A stretch of DNA of 64,000 bases from Wenxinia saemankumensis (GCF_900141735.1 NZ_FQYO01000002.1:558001-622000); one strand, 5' to 3'. Counted from the stretch's first letter, positions 26,744-36,756 are shown. Numbers and translations are program-made. Notes: a model not told the origin generated them from the sequence alone.

Positions 26744-27112
26744 TCACGACAGCGTGGAGGCCGTCTCGTCCCGCAGGCCGCGCAGCTCGGACATCGTCTC
26801 CTCGAGCTGGCGCCGCTCCTCCTCCAGCGCGGCGAGGCGCGCGTCGGCATAGTCGACGAAGGTCCGCATCTGTGCCTGCGTGCCTTCCTTCTCGTAGATC
26901 AGGAGCCATTGCCGGATCTCCTCCAGCGGGAAACCCCAGCGCCGCCCGCGCAGGATCAGCGTCATCCGCGCGATCTCGCGCGGGCCGTAGAAACGCGAGC
27001 GGCCCTCGCGCTCGGGGGCGAGCAGCTCGATGTACTCGTAGTAGCGCAGCGTCCGCGGCGTGACGTCGAACTTCGCGCACATCTCCTTGAACGACAGCCT
27101 GGTCTCGGTCAT
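26744..27112 (-). CDS. MerR-family regulator (second paralogue)
   Basis: 122 residues, clearly related to the neighbouring regulator: LSFKEMCAKFDVTPRTLRYY, then RMTLILRGRRWGFPLEEIRQ, and a coiled coil ending EEERRQLEETMSELRGL. It also lacks a Cys metal site. ATG at 27112 has AAAGGGAG upstream. It lies 61 nt downstream of the putative metal permease in the same direction, so the two may be co-transcribed, and 318 bp upstream of the first MerR gene. Whether it controls the permease, the acyl-CoA genes or itself is not known. Confidence 0.83.
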   Translation of the reverse strand: MTETRLSFKEMCAKFDVTPRTLRYYEYIELLAPEREGRSRFYGPREIARMTLILRGRRWGFPLEEIRQWLLIYEKEGTQAQMRTFVDYADARLAALEEERRQLEETMSELRGLRDETASTLS

Positions 27113-27173
27113 CAGCCACTCCCTTTCCGCCGGGGGAGGTAGTCCGCCGCCGCGCGCGGGGCAACCGGGCGGA

Positions 27174-28328
27174 TCAGTTCAGGAAGCCGGGCGCGAGGAT
27201 GTGGAAGCCGTAGCCGACCAGCACGGCCGGCACGGTGGAGTAGACCGTCGCCATCACCGCCGCCCGGGGTGCCAGCGCGATCGCCGGGAAGAGCGCGTCC
27301 CCGTCGTTCGAGATCGCGTTCGCGGCGAGGGCCGAGAAGGGGATCGCGCCGTTGACGTAGAGCGTCGCCACCACGACCTGCGGCCCGCAGCCCGGCACCA
27401 GCCCGATCGCCGCGCCGAGGAGGGGCAGGACCGGGGCGATGGCGGTGAACAGCGCCTCGAGATCGAGACCGGCGAAGGCGGCGAGGTAGTCGTAGGCGAG
27501 GTAGGCGAAGATCACCCAGATCGAGATGAACGAGGTCTCCTCGGACATCCGCGTCACCGGCCCGTCGCCGCCGTTCGTCATCGCGTTCACCGGCGAGGCG
27601 GCCCAGATCAGCAGGCCGGTCGCGATCCCGGCGAGGGCGAAGACCTCGATCGGCACCCCCGCGACACGGGCCACCTCCACCTGCGCGATCTGCGCGACGC
27701 CGACGACGAGGCCCGGCGCGACCATGGCGAGATAGGTCAGGTCCCGGGCCCGCAGCCGGCCGATCCGCGGCGCGATCTCGCAGGCGGGCCCCGAGGTCGG
27801 GCGGTAGTCGGAGGCGGCGAAGCGGTCGGTGATCCAGCCCGCGCCCACCCCGACGAGCAGCTGCACCGGCAGCAGCACGGCCGCCGCCTCCGGCCGCGTG
27901 GCGAGCAGCAGGAACGCCGCGTCGCCCATCGTCGCGGTGAGGGTCGCGACCACGGCGCCGAAGCTCGCCTTGCCCGAGGCAAAGGCAGCGACCACGACCA
28001 CGGCGCCGCCGCAGCCCGGCGTCGCGCCCATCAGCGCCGCGATCGGCACCTGCCATCCCTTCGCCCGGGAGAGTGCGTCGCCGATGTCGAAGCGCAGCAC
28101 CTTCTCCGCCCCGTAGAACAGCAGAAGCGTCGCCGCGACGAAGACGCTCACCTGTACGAAGGCGTCGGTCATCAGCCCGCGGGTCAGCGCGCCCAGCTCT
28201 CCCGGCGCGAGGGCCAGCGCGGCGAGCAGCAGCACGACAAGCAGCCGGCCGCCCCGGAACGGTCCCCAGCGCCGGGGAAGCACGAGGGGCTGCGGCGCGG
28301 GACGGGTCGGGACGGTCGTGGTGGTCAT
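27174..28328 (-). CDS. Putative 10-TM metal/metalloid permease (ArsP_2-like)
   Basis: 384 residues with about ten membrane segments. Two symmetrical motifs stand out: [20 protein letters not shown] in the N-terminal half and [20 protein letters not shown] in the C-terminal half, both with P-G-C-G. This is the pattern of the putative 10-TM heavy-metal exporter family (ArsP_2, formerly DUF2899). The paired Cys could bind a soft metal or metalloid. ATG at 28328. A perfect palindrome (28345-28361) sits 17 nt upstream of the start. Divergent from a thioesterase gene; a MerR gene follows it. The substrate is not established. Confidence 0.75.
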   Translation of the reverse strand: MTTTTVPTRPAPQPLVLPRRWGPFRGGRLLVVLLLAALALAPGELGALTRGLMTDAFVQVSVFVAATLLLFYGAEKVLRFDIGDALSRAKGWQVPIAALMGATPGCGGAVVVVAAFASGKASFGAVVATLTATMGDAAFLLLATRPEAAAVLLPVQLLVGVGAGWITDRFAASDYRPTSGPACEIAPRIGRLRARDLTYLAMVAPGLVVGVAQIAQVEVARVAGVPIEVFALAGIATGLLIWAASPVNAMTNGGDGPVTRMSEETSFISIWVIFAYLAYDYLAAFAGLDLEALFTAIAPVLPLLGAAIGLVPGCGPQVVVATLYVNGAIPFSALAANAISNDGDALFPAIALAPRAAVMATVYSTVPAVLVGYGFHILAPGFLN

Positions 28329-28344
28329 CGGGCTCCGGTCGGAA

Positions 28345-28361
28345 TCTGGAATGGTTCCAGA
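28345..28361. promoter_or_regulatory. Perfect palindrome in the permease/thioesterase divergent promoter
   Basis: TCTGGAA-TGG-TTCCAGA: seven-base arms with no mismatch and a 3-nt centre, located 17 nt before the permease ATG and 75 nt before the divergent thioesterase ATG. The symmetry and location suggest a repressor operator for the permease. The cognate protein is unknown; the nearby MerR and an unlinked ArsR-type repressor are both possible. Confidence 0.6.
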
Positions 28362-28435
28362 ACTCGAAGATAGAGGTTGCCGCCCGCGCCGCAATGGCCA
28401 AGTTTCCGGCTGGGCACGCGAGACGGGGGCGGATC

Positions 28436-28888
28436 ATGGCGGACGAGACGGATGGGGACGAGGCGGCGGCCCGCCGCGCCCTGCTGAGCCGCGCCTTCGT
28501 CGAGGCGATCCCCCATGCCCGCGCGCTGGGCATGCGGATCGCCGAGGTCGGGCCGGGCCGGGTCGAGATGGAGATGCCCTACGATGCCCGGCTGATCGGC
28601 GATCCCGGGACCGGGGTGATCCACGGCGGCGCCGTCTCGGCCCTGATGGATACCTGCAGCGGGGCGGCGGTGATGGTCCATCCCTCGGGCCCGGACGGCA
28701 CCGCGACGCTCGACCTTCGCATCGACTACATGCGCGGCGCGGTGCCGGGCCGGACGATCCGGGCCGTCGCCGAATGTCACCACATGACCCGCTCCGTCGC
28801 CTTCGTCCGCGCCACGGCGACGGATGGCGAGGAGGGGCCGCCCGTCGCCACCGCCACCGGCGCCTTCACGGTGGAGCGGCGGTCGTGA
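28436..28888 (+). CDS. PaaI-type hotdog thioesterase
   Basis: 150 residues with the hotdog signature [20 protein letters not shown] (central helix, HGG turn) and [11 protein letters not shown] followed by the [12 protein letters not shown] strand. This is the PaaI/YbgC-like acyl-CoA thioesterase layout. It hydrolyses an acyl- or aryl-CoA; no substrate is indicated. Its stop overlaps the GTG start of the next thioesterase gene (GTGA), and the pair reads straight into a MATE exporter gene 4 nt later, so the three genes form one transcription unit. Confidence 0.85.
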   Translation: MADETDGDEAAARRALLSRAFVEAIPHARALGMRIAEVGPGRVEMEMPYDARLIGDPGTGVIHGGAVSALMDTCSGAAVMVHPSGPDGTATLDLRIDYMRGAVPGRTIRAVAECHHMTRSVAFVRATATDGEEGPPVATATGAFTVERRS

Positions 28889-29376
28889 GCGCGCGGCCCC
28901 GCCCCGAACCCGTCCAGGTGGTCAAGCAGCGGCGCGACGCCGCGCTGGCCGAGCTGGTCGGGTCGATCCCCTATGCCGCCTTCCTCGGCATCTCGTTCGA
29001 CCGGCGCGGCGACGAGCTGACGGGGATCATGGCCTATGCCGACACCAATATCGGCAACCCGATGCTCCCCGCCCTACATGGCGGGGCGGTCGCCGCCTTT
29101 CTCGAGACGGTGGCGATCCTCGAACTCGCCTGGACCCGGCAATGGGAAAGCATGGAGGCGGGGCAGGGCGCGGCCCCGGACCGCCTGCCCAAGACGATCG
29201 ACCTCACCGTCGACTACCTGCGCACCGGCCTGCCGCGCGACGCCTATGCCCGTGCACGGATCGTCCGGTCGGGACGGCGCTATGCCAGCGTGCAGGTCGA
29301 GGCGTGGCAGGACAACCGCGACCGGCCCTTCGCGCAGGCGACGGGGCATTTCCTGATGCCGCGGCCGCGGGAGTGA
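28885..29376 (+). CDS. PaaI-type hotdog thioesterase (second)
   Basis: 163 residues, another hotdog protein: [20 protein letters not shown], then [20 protein letters not shown] and [12 protein letters not shown]. It starts with GTG inside the stop of the first thioesterase. The two differ enough that they are probably not a recent duplication: the first has a longer acidic N-terminus, the second an insert around residues 90-100. A heteromeric hotdog enzyme or two different acyl chain specificities are both possible. Confidence 0.83.
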   Translation: MSARPRPEPVQVVKQRRDAALAELVGSIPYAAFLGISFDRRGDELTGIMAYADTNIGNPMLPALHGGAVAAFLETVAILELAWTRQWESMEAGQGAAPDRLPKTIDLTVDYLRTGLPRDAYARARIVRSGRRYASVQVEAWQDNRDRPFAQATGHFLMPRPRE

Positions 29377-29380
29377 CGGC

Positions 29381-30712
29381 GTGAGCGCGGGTGTGGCCGC
29401 CGCCCCGGCGCGGCCCATCACCCATCGCCGGGTGCTGGCCATCGCGGTGCCGATCGTGCTGTCCAACGCGACGGTGCCGATCCTCGGCGCGGTCGATACG
29501 GGCGTGGTCGGCCAGATGGGCGAGGCGGTGCCGATCGGCGCGGTGGGCATCGGCGCGGTGATCCTGACCGCGCTCTACTGGATCTTCGGCTTCCTGCGGA
29601 TGGGCACGACGGGCCTGACCGCGCAGGCCGAGGGGGCGGGCGACGGGGCGGAGGTCGCGGCCCTGCTGTCGCGCGCGCTGCTGATCGGCGGGGCGGCGGG
29701 ACTCGCCATTATCGCGCTGCAGCTGCCGCTCTTCGCCCTGTCCTTCCGCGTCTCGCCCGCGAGCGCCGAGGTCGAGGCGCTGGCCCGCGACTACATGAGC
29801 ATCCGGGTCTGGTCGGCGCCCGCGCTGATCGCGCTCTACGGGATCAACGGCTGGCTCATCGCGCTGGAGCGGACGCGGGCCGTGCTGGTCATCCAGCTGT
29901 GGATGAACGGGCTGAACGTCGCGCTCGACCTGTGGTTCGTGCTGGGCCTCGGCTGGGGCGTGCCGGGCGTCGCCTGGGCCACCTTCGCCGCCGAATGGTC
30001 GGGGCTGGCGCTGGGGCTGTGGTTCTGCCGGGGGGCCTTTGCCGGCACGGCCTGGCGGGACGCGGCGCGGGTCTTCGACCGGGTGCGGCTGGTGCACATG
30101 GCCCGGGTCAATTCCGACATCCTGATCCGGTCGGTCCTGCTGCAGGCGATCTTCATCAGCTTCATCTTCTGGGGCGCGGATTTCGGGGACGTGCAGCTCG
30201 CCGCGAACCACATCCTGCTGCAATTTCTGGAAATCACCGCCTATGCGCTCGACGGCTTCGCCTTCGCCGCCGAGACGCTGGTCGGCAACGCGCTGGGGCG
30301 GCGGGACGTGGCGCGGCTCCGGCGCGGGGCGCTGCTGTCGTCCCTCTGGGGCGGGGCGATCTGCCTGTGCCTCGGGGCGGCGTTCTGGCTTTTCGGCGGA
30401 GCGATCGTCGAGGTGATGACGACGGCGCCCGACGTGCGCGCGGCGGCGATGCGCTACCTGCCCTGGATGGTGGCGGCGCCGGTGGTGGGGATCGCGGCCT
30501 GGATGCTGGACGGCATCTTCATCGGCGCGACCCGGACGGGGGACATGCGCAACATGATGGCGATCTCGGCCGCGATCTATTTCGGCGCGGCGCTGCTGCT
30601 GATGCCCGCCTTCGGCAATCACGGGCTCTGGGCGGCGATGCTGATCTCGTTCGTCGCGCGGGGGGTGACGCTGGCCGCGCGCTACCCCGCCCTGGAGCGG
30701 TCGGCCGCCTAG
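29381..30712 (+). CDS. MATE-family efflux transporter (DinF-like)
   Basis: A 443-residue multidrug and toxin extrusion protein with twelve hydrophobic segments. The conserved start [20 protein letters not shown], then [15 protein letters not shown], and the [20 protein letters not shown] loop fit the DinF subgroup. Expected function: proton- or sodium-driven export of organic cations across the inner membrane. GTG start at 29381, 4 nt after the thioesterase stop. Its stop overlaps that of convergent pyrD by 3 nt. Confidence 0.9.
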   Translation: MSAGVAAAPARPITHRRVLAIAVPIVLSNATVPILGAVDTGVVGQMGEAVPIGAVGIGAVILTALYWIFGFLRMGTTGLTAQAEGAGDGAEVAALLSRALLIGGAAGLAIIALQLPLFALSFRVSPASAEVEALARDYMSIRVWSAPALIALYGINGWLIALERTRAVLVIQLWMNGLNVALDLWFVLGLGWGVPGVAWATFAAEWSGLALGLWFCRGAFAGTAWRDAARVFDRVRLVHMARVNSDILIRSVLLQAIFISFIFWGADFGDVQLAANHILLQFLEITAYALDGFAFAAETLVGNALGRRDVARLRRGALLSSLWGGAICLCLGAAFWLFGGAIVEVMTTAPDVRAAAMRYLPWMVAAPVVGIAAWMLDGIFIGATRTGDMRNMMAISAAIYFGAALLLMPAFGNHGLWAAMLISFVARGVTLAARYPALERSAA

Positions 30713-31761
30713 AGCCAGCGGTCGCGGTCGGCTCCCACGGCCTGCGCGACATTGGCGAAGCCGTCCCGGGCGAGCAGCGCGTCGAGGCCGCGCGCGATCC
30801 GCGGCACGAGCGAGAGCCCCTCGTAGACCAGCGCGGTATAGAGCTGCACCGCCGAGGCGCCGGCCCGGATCTTGGCATAGGCGTCCTCGGCCGAGGAGAT
30901 GCCGCCGACGCCGATCAGCGGAAGATCGGTCAGGGTCGAGAGCCGGGCGAGCACGCGCGTGGACTTTTCGAACAAGGGCTTCCCGGACAGCCCTCCGGTT
31001 TCCCCCGCGCTTGCACCTTTCAGGCCTGCGCGGTCCAGCGTGGTGTTCGTGGCGACGATCCCGGCCAGCCCGGCCTCGTCCGCGATGCCCGCGATGCCCG
31101 CTAGCGCCCCCTCGTCGAGATCGGGCGCGATCTTCAGCAACACCGGCAGCGGAGCGGGCAGGGCGGCATTCGCCTCCATCACGCGGGCGAGGAGCGCGCG
31201 CAGCGCCTCGGGGCCCTGCAGGTCGCGCAGCCGTTCGGTATTCGGCGAGGACACGTTGACCGTGGCGAAATCTGCATGCGGGCCGAGCCGCGACAGCACC
31301 GCCGCGAAATCGGCCGCCCGGTCGGCGCTGTCCTTGTTCGCGCCGAGATTGATCCCCGTCCGCCCGCCCGGATGCGCCGCGAGACGGGCGGAGACCGCCT
31401 CCGCCCCATCGTTGTTGAAGCCGAAGCGGTTGATCGCCGCCCGGTCCTCGCTCAGGCGGAAGAGGCGGGGCCTGGGGTTGCCGGGCTGCGGGCGCGGCGT
31501 CACGGCCCCCACCTCGACGAAGCCGAAGCCGCCCCGCGCATAGAGCGCGTCCAGCGCCGTCGCGTTCTTGTCGAAGCCGGCCGCGAGCCCGACCGGGTTG
31601 GGCAGGTCCAGCCCGAGCAGCCGCGTCCGCAGTCGCGGCGAGGTCGGCGGCGGAACCTTCGGCACCAGCCCCGCCCGCAGGCCGGCCAGCGCCAGCCCGT
31701 GCGCCCGCTCGGGGTCGATCCGCCGCAGCAGGGCGAGGCCGGCCCGCTCCAGCCTGCTCAT
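30709..31761 (-). CDS. pyrD: Dihydroorotate dehydrogenase (quinone)
   Basis: A 350-residue class 2 enzyme. The N-terminal membrane-associating helices [20 protein letters not shown] mark the quinone-linked form. Flavin and substrate motifs are [64 protein letters not shown] (catalytic Ser) and [20 protein letters not shown]. It oxidises dihydroorotate to orotate at the inner membrane in pyrimidine synthesis. ATG at 31761 overlaps the DUF952 stop (ATGA). Confidence 0.96.
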   Translation of the reverse strand: MSRLERAGLALLRRIDPERAHGLALAGLRAGLVPKVPPPTSPRLRTRLLGLDLPNPVGLAAGFDKNATALDALYARGGFGFVEVGAVTPRPQPGNPRPRLFRLSEDRAAINRFGFNNDGAEAVSARLAAHPGGRTGINLGANKDSADRAADFAAVLSRLGPHADFATVNVSSPNTERLRDLQGPEALRALLARVMEANAALPAPLPVLLKIAPDLDEGALAGIAGIADEAGLAGIVATNTTLDRAGLKGASAGETGGLSGKPLFEKSTRVLARLSTLTDLPLIGVGGISSAEDAYAKIRAGASAVQLYTALVYEGLSLVPRIARGLDALLARDGFANVAQAVGADRDRWL

Positions 31762-32093
31762 GTCAGGGCGGGCAGGCGGTGCGCGCCGCCGTCCAGCGGC
31801 ATCGGCCGCGCCCAGACCACGTCGGACAGGCGCAGCTCGCGATAGAGATGCGGAAAGAGTGCGCCGCCGCGCGACGGCTCCCACCGCAGGGCATCGCCGA
31901 GCGCCGCATCCTCGACCGCGAGCAGCATCAGGCCGTCCTCGCCGGCGAAATGCCTCGCCGCAGTTTCAGCCAGCTGCTCGGCGGTCGAGAAATGGACGTA
32001 GCCGTCCGCCACGTCGACCGGCGCGCCGGGCGTGACGCCGGCCGATTGCAGCGCGGCCCATTCGGCGGGGCGGAGGATCTTGTAGATGGTCAT
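31758..32093 (-). CDS. DUF952 family protein
   Basis: 111 residues with [54 protein letters not shown] and a conserved [17 protein letters not shown] near the C-terminus. This is the DUF952 pattern; the fold is glutathione-S-transferase-unrelated and the function unknown. It overlaps pyrD by 4 nt and is usually found upstream of pyrD in Rhodobacterales, so it is likely in one transcript, but a pyrimidine role is not shown. Confidence 0.8.
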   Translation of the reverse strand: MTIYKILRPAEWAALQSAGVTPGAPVDVADGYVHFSTAEQLAETAARHFAGEDGLMLLAVEDAALGDALRWEPSRGGALFPHLYRELRLSDVVWARPMPLDGGAHRLPALT

Positions 32094-32295
32094 GGGGGGC
32101 CTCCGGCGGTTGCGCGATGCGGTCTAGGCGAGGGCGCGGCCGGGGGAAAGCGCCCTGTGCCGATGCCCGGAAAGAGGGCGTTACCGGAACGTCACGAAGC
32201 CCGGCTAGGCGGGGCGCGTCGCGCGGGCTTTGACTCTTCGGTCAGGCATCCGCACTCTGGCACGACAACGAGATAACCGACAGGGACCTTCCGAC

Positions 32296-33861
32296 ATGAA
32301 ACGCATCCTGATGTCCTCCGCGGCGCTGACGCTGATCGCGGGCGCGGCTTCGGCCTACGACCTCACGATCCTGCACACGAACGACTTCCACGACCGGTTC
32401 GAGCCGATCAGCGGCTCGGACTCGACCTGCTCGGCCGAGGACAACGCGGCCGGCGAATGCTTCGGCGGCATCGCGCGGATGATCACGGCGATCGAGTCGG
32501 CGCGCGAGGGGGCCGAAACGGACGTGCTGCTGCTCGACGCGGGCGACCAGTTCCAGGGCTCGCTCTTCTTCACCAATTACGGCGGCGAGCTCGCGGCCGA
32601 ATTCATGAACCAGCTCGGCTACGACGCGATGGCCGTCGGCAACCATGAGTTCGACAACGGCCCCGAGGGCCTGGCCGAGTTCCTCGACCTCGTCGAGTTC
32701 CCGGTCCTCTCGGCCAATATCGACGTCAGCCAGAACGATCTTCTGTCGGGCCGCGTGCAGAAATCCGTTGTGCTCGACACGGCGGGCGGCGAGCAGGTCG
32801 GCGTGATCTCGGTCCTGGCCGAGGACACGCCCGAGACGTCCTCACCCGGCGACGACGTCATCTTCTCGCCCACCGTCGACGCGGCGCAGGCCGAGATCGA
32901 CGCGCTGACCGAGCAGGGCGTGAACAAGATCGTCCTCCTCACCCATGTCGGCCTGACCGAGGATCGCCGCCTCGCCGAGGAGCTGAGGGGCGTCGACCTG
33001 ATCATCGGCGGCCACAGCCACACCCTGCTGGGCGACATGGACGGCGCGGCCGACACCTATCCGGCGATGGCGAACGACGTGCCGATCGTGACCGCCTATG
33101 CCTATGGCAAGTATCTCGGCGAGGTCACGATGACCTTCGACGACGAGGGCAACGTGACCGAGATCTCGGGCCAGCCGCTGCTGCTCGACGCCTCCGTCGC
33201 CGAGGACGAAGCCGCGCTCGCCCGCGTCCAGGAGCTCGCCGCCCCGCTCGAGGAGCTGCGCGCCGAGGTCGTGGCCGAGAGCACCGGCCCGATCGAGGGC
33301 AACCGCGACATCTGCCGCCTGCAGGAATGCGAGATGGGCAACCTCGTCGCCGACGCGATGCTCGACCGCGTGGCCGACCAGGGCATCCAGATCGCCATCG
33401 CCAATTCCGGCGGCCTGCGCGCCTCGATCGACGAAGGCGAGGTGACGATGGGCGAGGTGCTGACGGTGCTGCCGTTCCAGAACACGCTCTCGACCTTCCA
33501 GGTGACGGGCCAGGAGGTGATGGACGCGCTCGAGAACGGCGCGAGCCAGATGGAGGAGACGGCGGGCCGCTTCGCGCAGGTCGCGGGCATGTCCTACACC
33601 GTCGATCCCTCGGCCGAGGTGGGCAGCCGGATCTCCGACGTGATGGTCGGCGGCGAGCCGATCGACCCCGAGGCCACCTACGGCGCGGTGTCGAACAACT
33701 ACGTCCGCAACGGCGGCGACGGCTATTCCATGTTCGTGGATGCCGAGAATGCCTACGATTTCGGCCCCGACCTCGCCGACGTGACGGCGGAATACCTGGC
33801 GGCCAACTCGCCCTACACGCCCTATACCGACGGGCGGATCACGGTGACCGGCGCCGAGTAA
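32296..33861 (+). CDS. Periplasmic 5'-nucleotidase / UDP-sugar hydrolase-like (UshA family)
   Basis: 521 residues with a signal peptide, MKRILMSSAALTLIAGAASA, and a calcineurin-like metallophosphoesterase domain: LTILHTNDFHDRFEP, LLLDAGDQFQGSLFF, AVGNHEFDNGPEG and IIGGHSHTLLG. The 5'-nucleotidase C-terminal domain has EMGNLVADAMLD, IAIANSGGLRASID and NNYVRNGGDGYSMF. It dephosphorylates external nucleotides so that nucleosides can be taken up, which fits the salvage genes elsewhere in the window. The start is the ATG at 32296 after AGGGACC. A weak TTGACT at 32230-32235 may be a -35 box. Confidence 0.9.
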   Translation: MKRILMSSAALTLIAGAASAYDLTILHTNDFHDRFEPISGSDSTCSAEDNAAGECFGGIARMITAIESAREGAETDVLLLDAGDQFQGSLFFTNYGGELAAEFMNQLGYDAMAVGNHEFDNGPEGLAEFLDLVEFPVLSANIDVSQNDLLSGRVQKSVVLDTAGGEQVGVISVLAEDTPETSSPGDDVIFSPTVDAAQAEIDALTEQGVNKIVLLTHVGLTEDRRLAEELRGVDLIIGGHSHTLLGDMDGAADTYPAMANDVPIVTAYAYGKYLGEVTMTFDDEGNVTEISGQPLLLDASVAEDEAALARVQELAAPLEELRAEVVAESTGPIEGNRDICRLQECEMGNLVADAMLDRVADQGIQIAIANSGGLRASIDEGEVTMGEVLTVLPFQNTLSTFQVTGQEVMDALENGASQMEETAGRFAQVAGMSYTVDPSAEVGSRISDVMVGGEPIDPEATYGAVSNNYVRNGGDGYSMFVDAENAYDFGPDLADVTAEYLAANSPYTPYTDGRITVTGAE

Positions 33862-33881
33862 GCGGCCCGTATCGCGAGAGG

Positions 33882-33909
33882 GAGGCGCGCCGGGGAGCCG
33901 GCGCGCCTC
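33882..33909. terminator. Hairpin between convergent nucleotidase and GST genes
   Basis: Ten-base perfect arms GAGGCGCGCC and GGCGCGCCTC around an 8-nt loop, 20 nt after the nucleotidase stop. The right arm overlaps the stop codon of the convergent GST gene by 2 nt, so it can end the nucleotidase transcript but lies inside the GST coding end. No T tract. Confidence 0.6.
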
Positions 33910-34630
33910 ATCCCTTCGCGGCGGCCCAGCGCGTGACGGCGCCGCGCAGCGACTTCTCGATCTGTCCGCCGCAATACCCGTTCCCGAACCGCTGACGCGT
34001 CGCCTCGATGAGGTCCGCCTGGGCCGGCCGGGCCGCCATGCGGTCGCACAGGGCCGCGACCTTCGGTGCGTGGCGCTCCAGCAGCGGACGCAGCTCCGGC
34101 AGCCGGTCCGTCATCGTGTGCCAGCAGACGAAGGTGGCGATATCCGCCACGCCCGGCCCGCCCGTTCCGGACATCCAGCCGCCCTCGCCGGTCAGGCCGC
34201 CCCGGGCGCCGGTCGCCTCGAAGATGGCCATCCAGCGCGGCAGCCTTTCCTCGGCGAACGCGGCCCAGTCCGCATCGTCCCACATCTTCATGCCGCCCTG
34301 CCGGGTGATCTCGTCGATCACGTCGTTGGAATCGGCGACGACCTTCAGCGCGGCGGCCGTTGCGTGGGTCCCCTCTGGCAGTAGATCGTGGCGCAGGCCG
34401 AGCCAGAGCAGGATCGCCGGCATCTGCGACACCGCCTCGCCCGTCTCGCCGTCGACGAGAAGGGGCGGGCCCATATGGGGCATGTCCTGATCGGCGGGCC
34501 GCGCGCCCATCCTTTCGGAAACCGCCTCCGGCCCCGGTTCCCGGGCGGGGGCCCCGATCTCGGCGAGCGCGGCGCGGACGAACTGCCCCCGGAAGGGAAG
34601 GGGCCAGTAATAGAGGACATAATCGGGCAT
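33908..34630 (-). CDS. Glutathione S-transferase family protein
   Basis: 240 residues. The start MPDYVLYYWPLPFRGQFVRA has the Tyr-rich active-site region and the FRGQ helix of a class-theta/pi-like GST; GPPLLVDGETGEAVSQMPAI holds the cis-Pro and Ser contacts, and a C-terminal helical domain contains GGPGVADIATFVCWH. It could conjugate or reduce with glutathione; substrate unknown. ATG at 34630. It is convergent with the nucleotidase gene and divergent from the tRNA. Confidence 0.85.
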   Translation of the reverse strand: MPDYVLYYWPLPFRGQFVRAALAEIGAPAREPGPEAVSERMGARPADQDMPHMGPPLLVDGETGEAVSQMPAILLWLGLRHDLLPEGTHATAAALKVVADSNDVIDEITRQGGMKMWDDADWAAFAEERLPRWMAIFEATGARGGLTGEGGWMSGTGGPGVADIATFVCWHTMTDRLPELRPLLERHAPKVAALCDRMAARPAQADLIEATRQRFGNGYCGGQIEKSLRGAVTRWAAAKG

Positions 34631-34745
34631 GGGACCATTCCTGCGGCCGGAACGCGCGGCCGTCTGCTGTCTGCGGGTCCTGCCGGGACCTAGCCCCGCG
34701 GCAGGCGGAATCATGGTTTTTCGCCCGGCCCTCGGCGCAGGCCCC

Positions 34746-34774
34746 TTGCCGGGCTGGGCCGGCTTGCATATCAA
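34746..34774 (+). promoter_or_regulatory. Promoter of tRNA-Gly
   Basis: TTGCCG, 17-nt spacer, TATCAA, ending 9 nt before the mature tRNA 5' end. Both boxes match 4 of 6 consensus positions and spacing is ideal, so the start site would fall just before the tRNA. Confidence 0.5.
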
Positions 34775-34783
34775 CGGCCGGGC

Positions 34784-34857
34784 GCGGGCGTTGTGTAATG
34801 GTAAGACCCTTGCCTTCCAAGCAAGAGATACGGGTTCGATTCCCGTCGCCCGCTCCA
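34784..34857 (+). tRNA. tRNA-Gly (anticodon TCC)
   Basis: 74 nt with encoded CCA. Acceptor arms GCGGGCG (34784-34790) and CGCCCGC (34847-34853) pair fully, followed by discriminator T and CCA. The anticodon stem CTTGC/GCAAG encloses the loop CTTCCAA, giving anticodon TCC (34816-34818), which reads GGA and GGG. The T arm has the standard GGTTCGATTCC. The D arm is short, as usual for tRNA-Gly. Confidence 0.95.
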
Positions 34858-34968
34858 CCACCGCCCCACCCGGATGCGACATGAGCGCCCTTCGGGCGCG
34901 GCGCGCCTTGCCCCCCGGCGGCGCCCGGGTCTAGACCGCCCCCGCACGACAATCACGCCCGAGGCGAC

Positions 34969-36756
34969 ATGGCCCGCGCCCCCCAATCCACCGAGGATCG
35001 CCCCGTCTCGAAACGGATCGGGGCGCTCGCCGCGCTCTGGCCCTTCGTGCGGCCCTATCGCGGCTGGCTGGCCGCGGCGCTGGTCGCGCTGGTGCTGACC
35101 GCCTCGGTCAGCCTCGTCATGCCGCTGGCCGCCCGGCGGGTGATCGACAATTTCGACGTGGCGGGCGGCGCGATGCTCGACCGCTATTTCGGGGCCGCCA
35201 TCGCCATCGTGGCGCTGCTCGCCCTTGGGACGGCCCTGCGCTACTACCTCGTCACCCGGCTGGGCGAGCGGGTCGTGGCCGACATCCGCGCCGCCGTCTT
35301 CGACCGGATGATCGGGATGAGCCCGGCCTTCTACGAGAGGGTGATGACCGGCGAGGTGCTGAGCCGCATCACCACGGACACGACGCTGATCCTGTCGGTG
35401 ATCGGCTCGTCCATTTCGGTCGCGCTGCGCAACTGCCTGATCCTGCTGGGCGGCATCGCGCTGATGCTGGTCACCTCCGTCAAGATGAGCCTGCTCGTCC
35501 TCTGGCCGATCCCGGTGATCCTGCTGCCGATCGTGTTGCTCGGCCGCCGCGTCCGGAGCCTGTCGAAGGAGAACCAGGACTGGATCGCCGAGAGCAGCGC
35601 CGCCGCCTCGGAGCAGCTGCTCGCCGCACAGACGGTGCAGGCCTTCACCCACGAGGCGCCGAGCCGCGCCGCCTTCCGCGAGGTAACCGAGCGCAGCTTC
35701 GACAGCGCCCGGCGGCGGATCCGCACCCGGGCGGTGATGACGGCCATCGTCATCTTCATCGCCTTCTCGGGCGTGGTCGGGTTCCTCTGGATGGGGGCGA
35801 ACGACGTGCGCGAGGGCGCGATCAGCGTCGGCGAGCTGGTCCAGTTCCTCATCTACACGATCATGGTGGCCGGCGCCGTCGGTGCCCTGACCGAGATCTG
35901 GGGCGAGCTGCAGCGCGCCGCCGGCGCGACCGAGCGACTGGTCGAGTTGCTGACGGCCGAGGACAGCGTGCTGGACCCCGCCGCCGCGCGGGCGCCCGAC
36001 GTGCATCGCGGCGAGGTCGTGTTCGAGGACGTGTCCTTCCGCTACCCGGCGCGTCCGGGCGTCGCCGCGCTGGACGGGATCGACCTGCATGTCCGCCCCG
36101 GCGAGACCGTCGCGCTGGTCGGCCCCTCCGGCGCGGGCAAGTCGACGATCCTGCAGCTGCTGCTGCGGTTCTACGACCCCGGTTCGGGGCGGATCACGCT
36201 GGACGGGATCGACCTGCGGCAGATGGAGCGCGGGGCCTTCCGCCGCGCCATCGCGCTGGTGCCGCAGGACCCGGTGATCTTCGGCACCACCGCGCGCGAG
36301 AACATCCGCTTCGGCCGCCCGGAGGCCAGCGATGCCGAGGTCGAGGCCGCCGCCCGCGCCGCCGCCGCCCACGATTTCCTGACCGCGTTGCCCGAGGGCT
36401 ATGACAGCCAGGTCGGCGAGCGGGGGGTCATGCTGTCGGGCGGGCAGAAGCAGCGTATCGCCATCGCCCGCGCGATCCTGCGCGACGCGCCCGTCCTGCT
36501 GCTGGACGAGGCGACGAGCGCGCTCGACGCCGAGAGCGAGCGCCTCGTGCAGAGCGCGGTGGAGCGGCTGAGCGCCGACCGCACGACGCTGGTCGTGGCG
36601 CACCGGCTCGCCACGGTGAAGAAGGCCGACCGCATCCTCGTGATGGAGGACGGGCGCATCGTGGCCCAGGGCACCCATGACGCGCTGGTCGCGGGTGGCG
36701 GCCTCTATGCCCGCCTTGCGCGGCTGCAATTCACCGAAGGCGTCGCCGCCGAGTAG
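34969..36756 (+). CDS. ABC exporter, fused membrane and ATPase domains (MsbA-like)
   Basis: A 595-residue half-transporter that should act as a homodimer in the inner membrane. Residues 1-330 hold six membrane segments (WLAAALVALVLTASVSLVMP, then IAIVALLALGTALRYYL and others). The ATPase domain has Walker A GPSGAGKST (near 384), Q-loop VPQDPVIF, signature LSGGQKQRIAIARAIL, Walker B VLLLDEATSALD and H-loop VVAHRLATV. Lipid or lipid-A export is the family default, but the true substrate is unknown. Stands alone; a hairpin follows at once. Confidence 0.9.
   Translation: MARAPQSTEDRPVSKRIGALAALWPFVRPYRGWLAAALVALVLTASVSLVMPLAARRVIDNFDVAGGAMLDRYFGAAIAIVALLALGTALRYYLVTRLGERVVADIRAAVFDRMIGMSPAFYERVMTGEVLSRITTDTTLILSVIGSSISVALRNCLILLGGIALMLVTSVKMSLLVLWPIPVILLPIVLLGRRVRSLSKENQDWIAESSAAASEQLLAAQTVQAFTHEAPSRAAFREVTERSFDSARRRIRTRAVMTAIVIFIAFSGVVGFLWMGANDVREGAISVGELVQFLIYTIMVAGAVGALTEIWGELQRAAGATERLVELLTAEDSVLDPAAARAPDVHRGEVVFEDVSFRYPARPGVAALDGIDLHVRPGETVALVGPSGAGKSTILQLLLRFYDPGSGRITLDGIDLRQMERGAFRRAIALVPQDPVIFGTTARENIRFGRPEASDAEVEAAARAAAAHDFLTALPEGYDSQVGERGVMLSGGQKQRIAIARAILRDAPVLLLDEATSALDAESERLVQSAVERLSADRTTLVVAHRLATVKKADRILVMEDGRIVAQGTHDALVAGGGLYARLARLQFTEGVAAE

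Noticed and set aside
34784-34857. tRNA as an attachment site of an integrated element
   Set aside because: No integrase and no duplicated tRNA 3' end were seen nearby.
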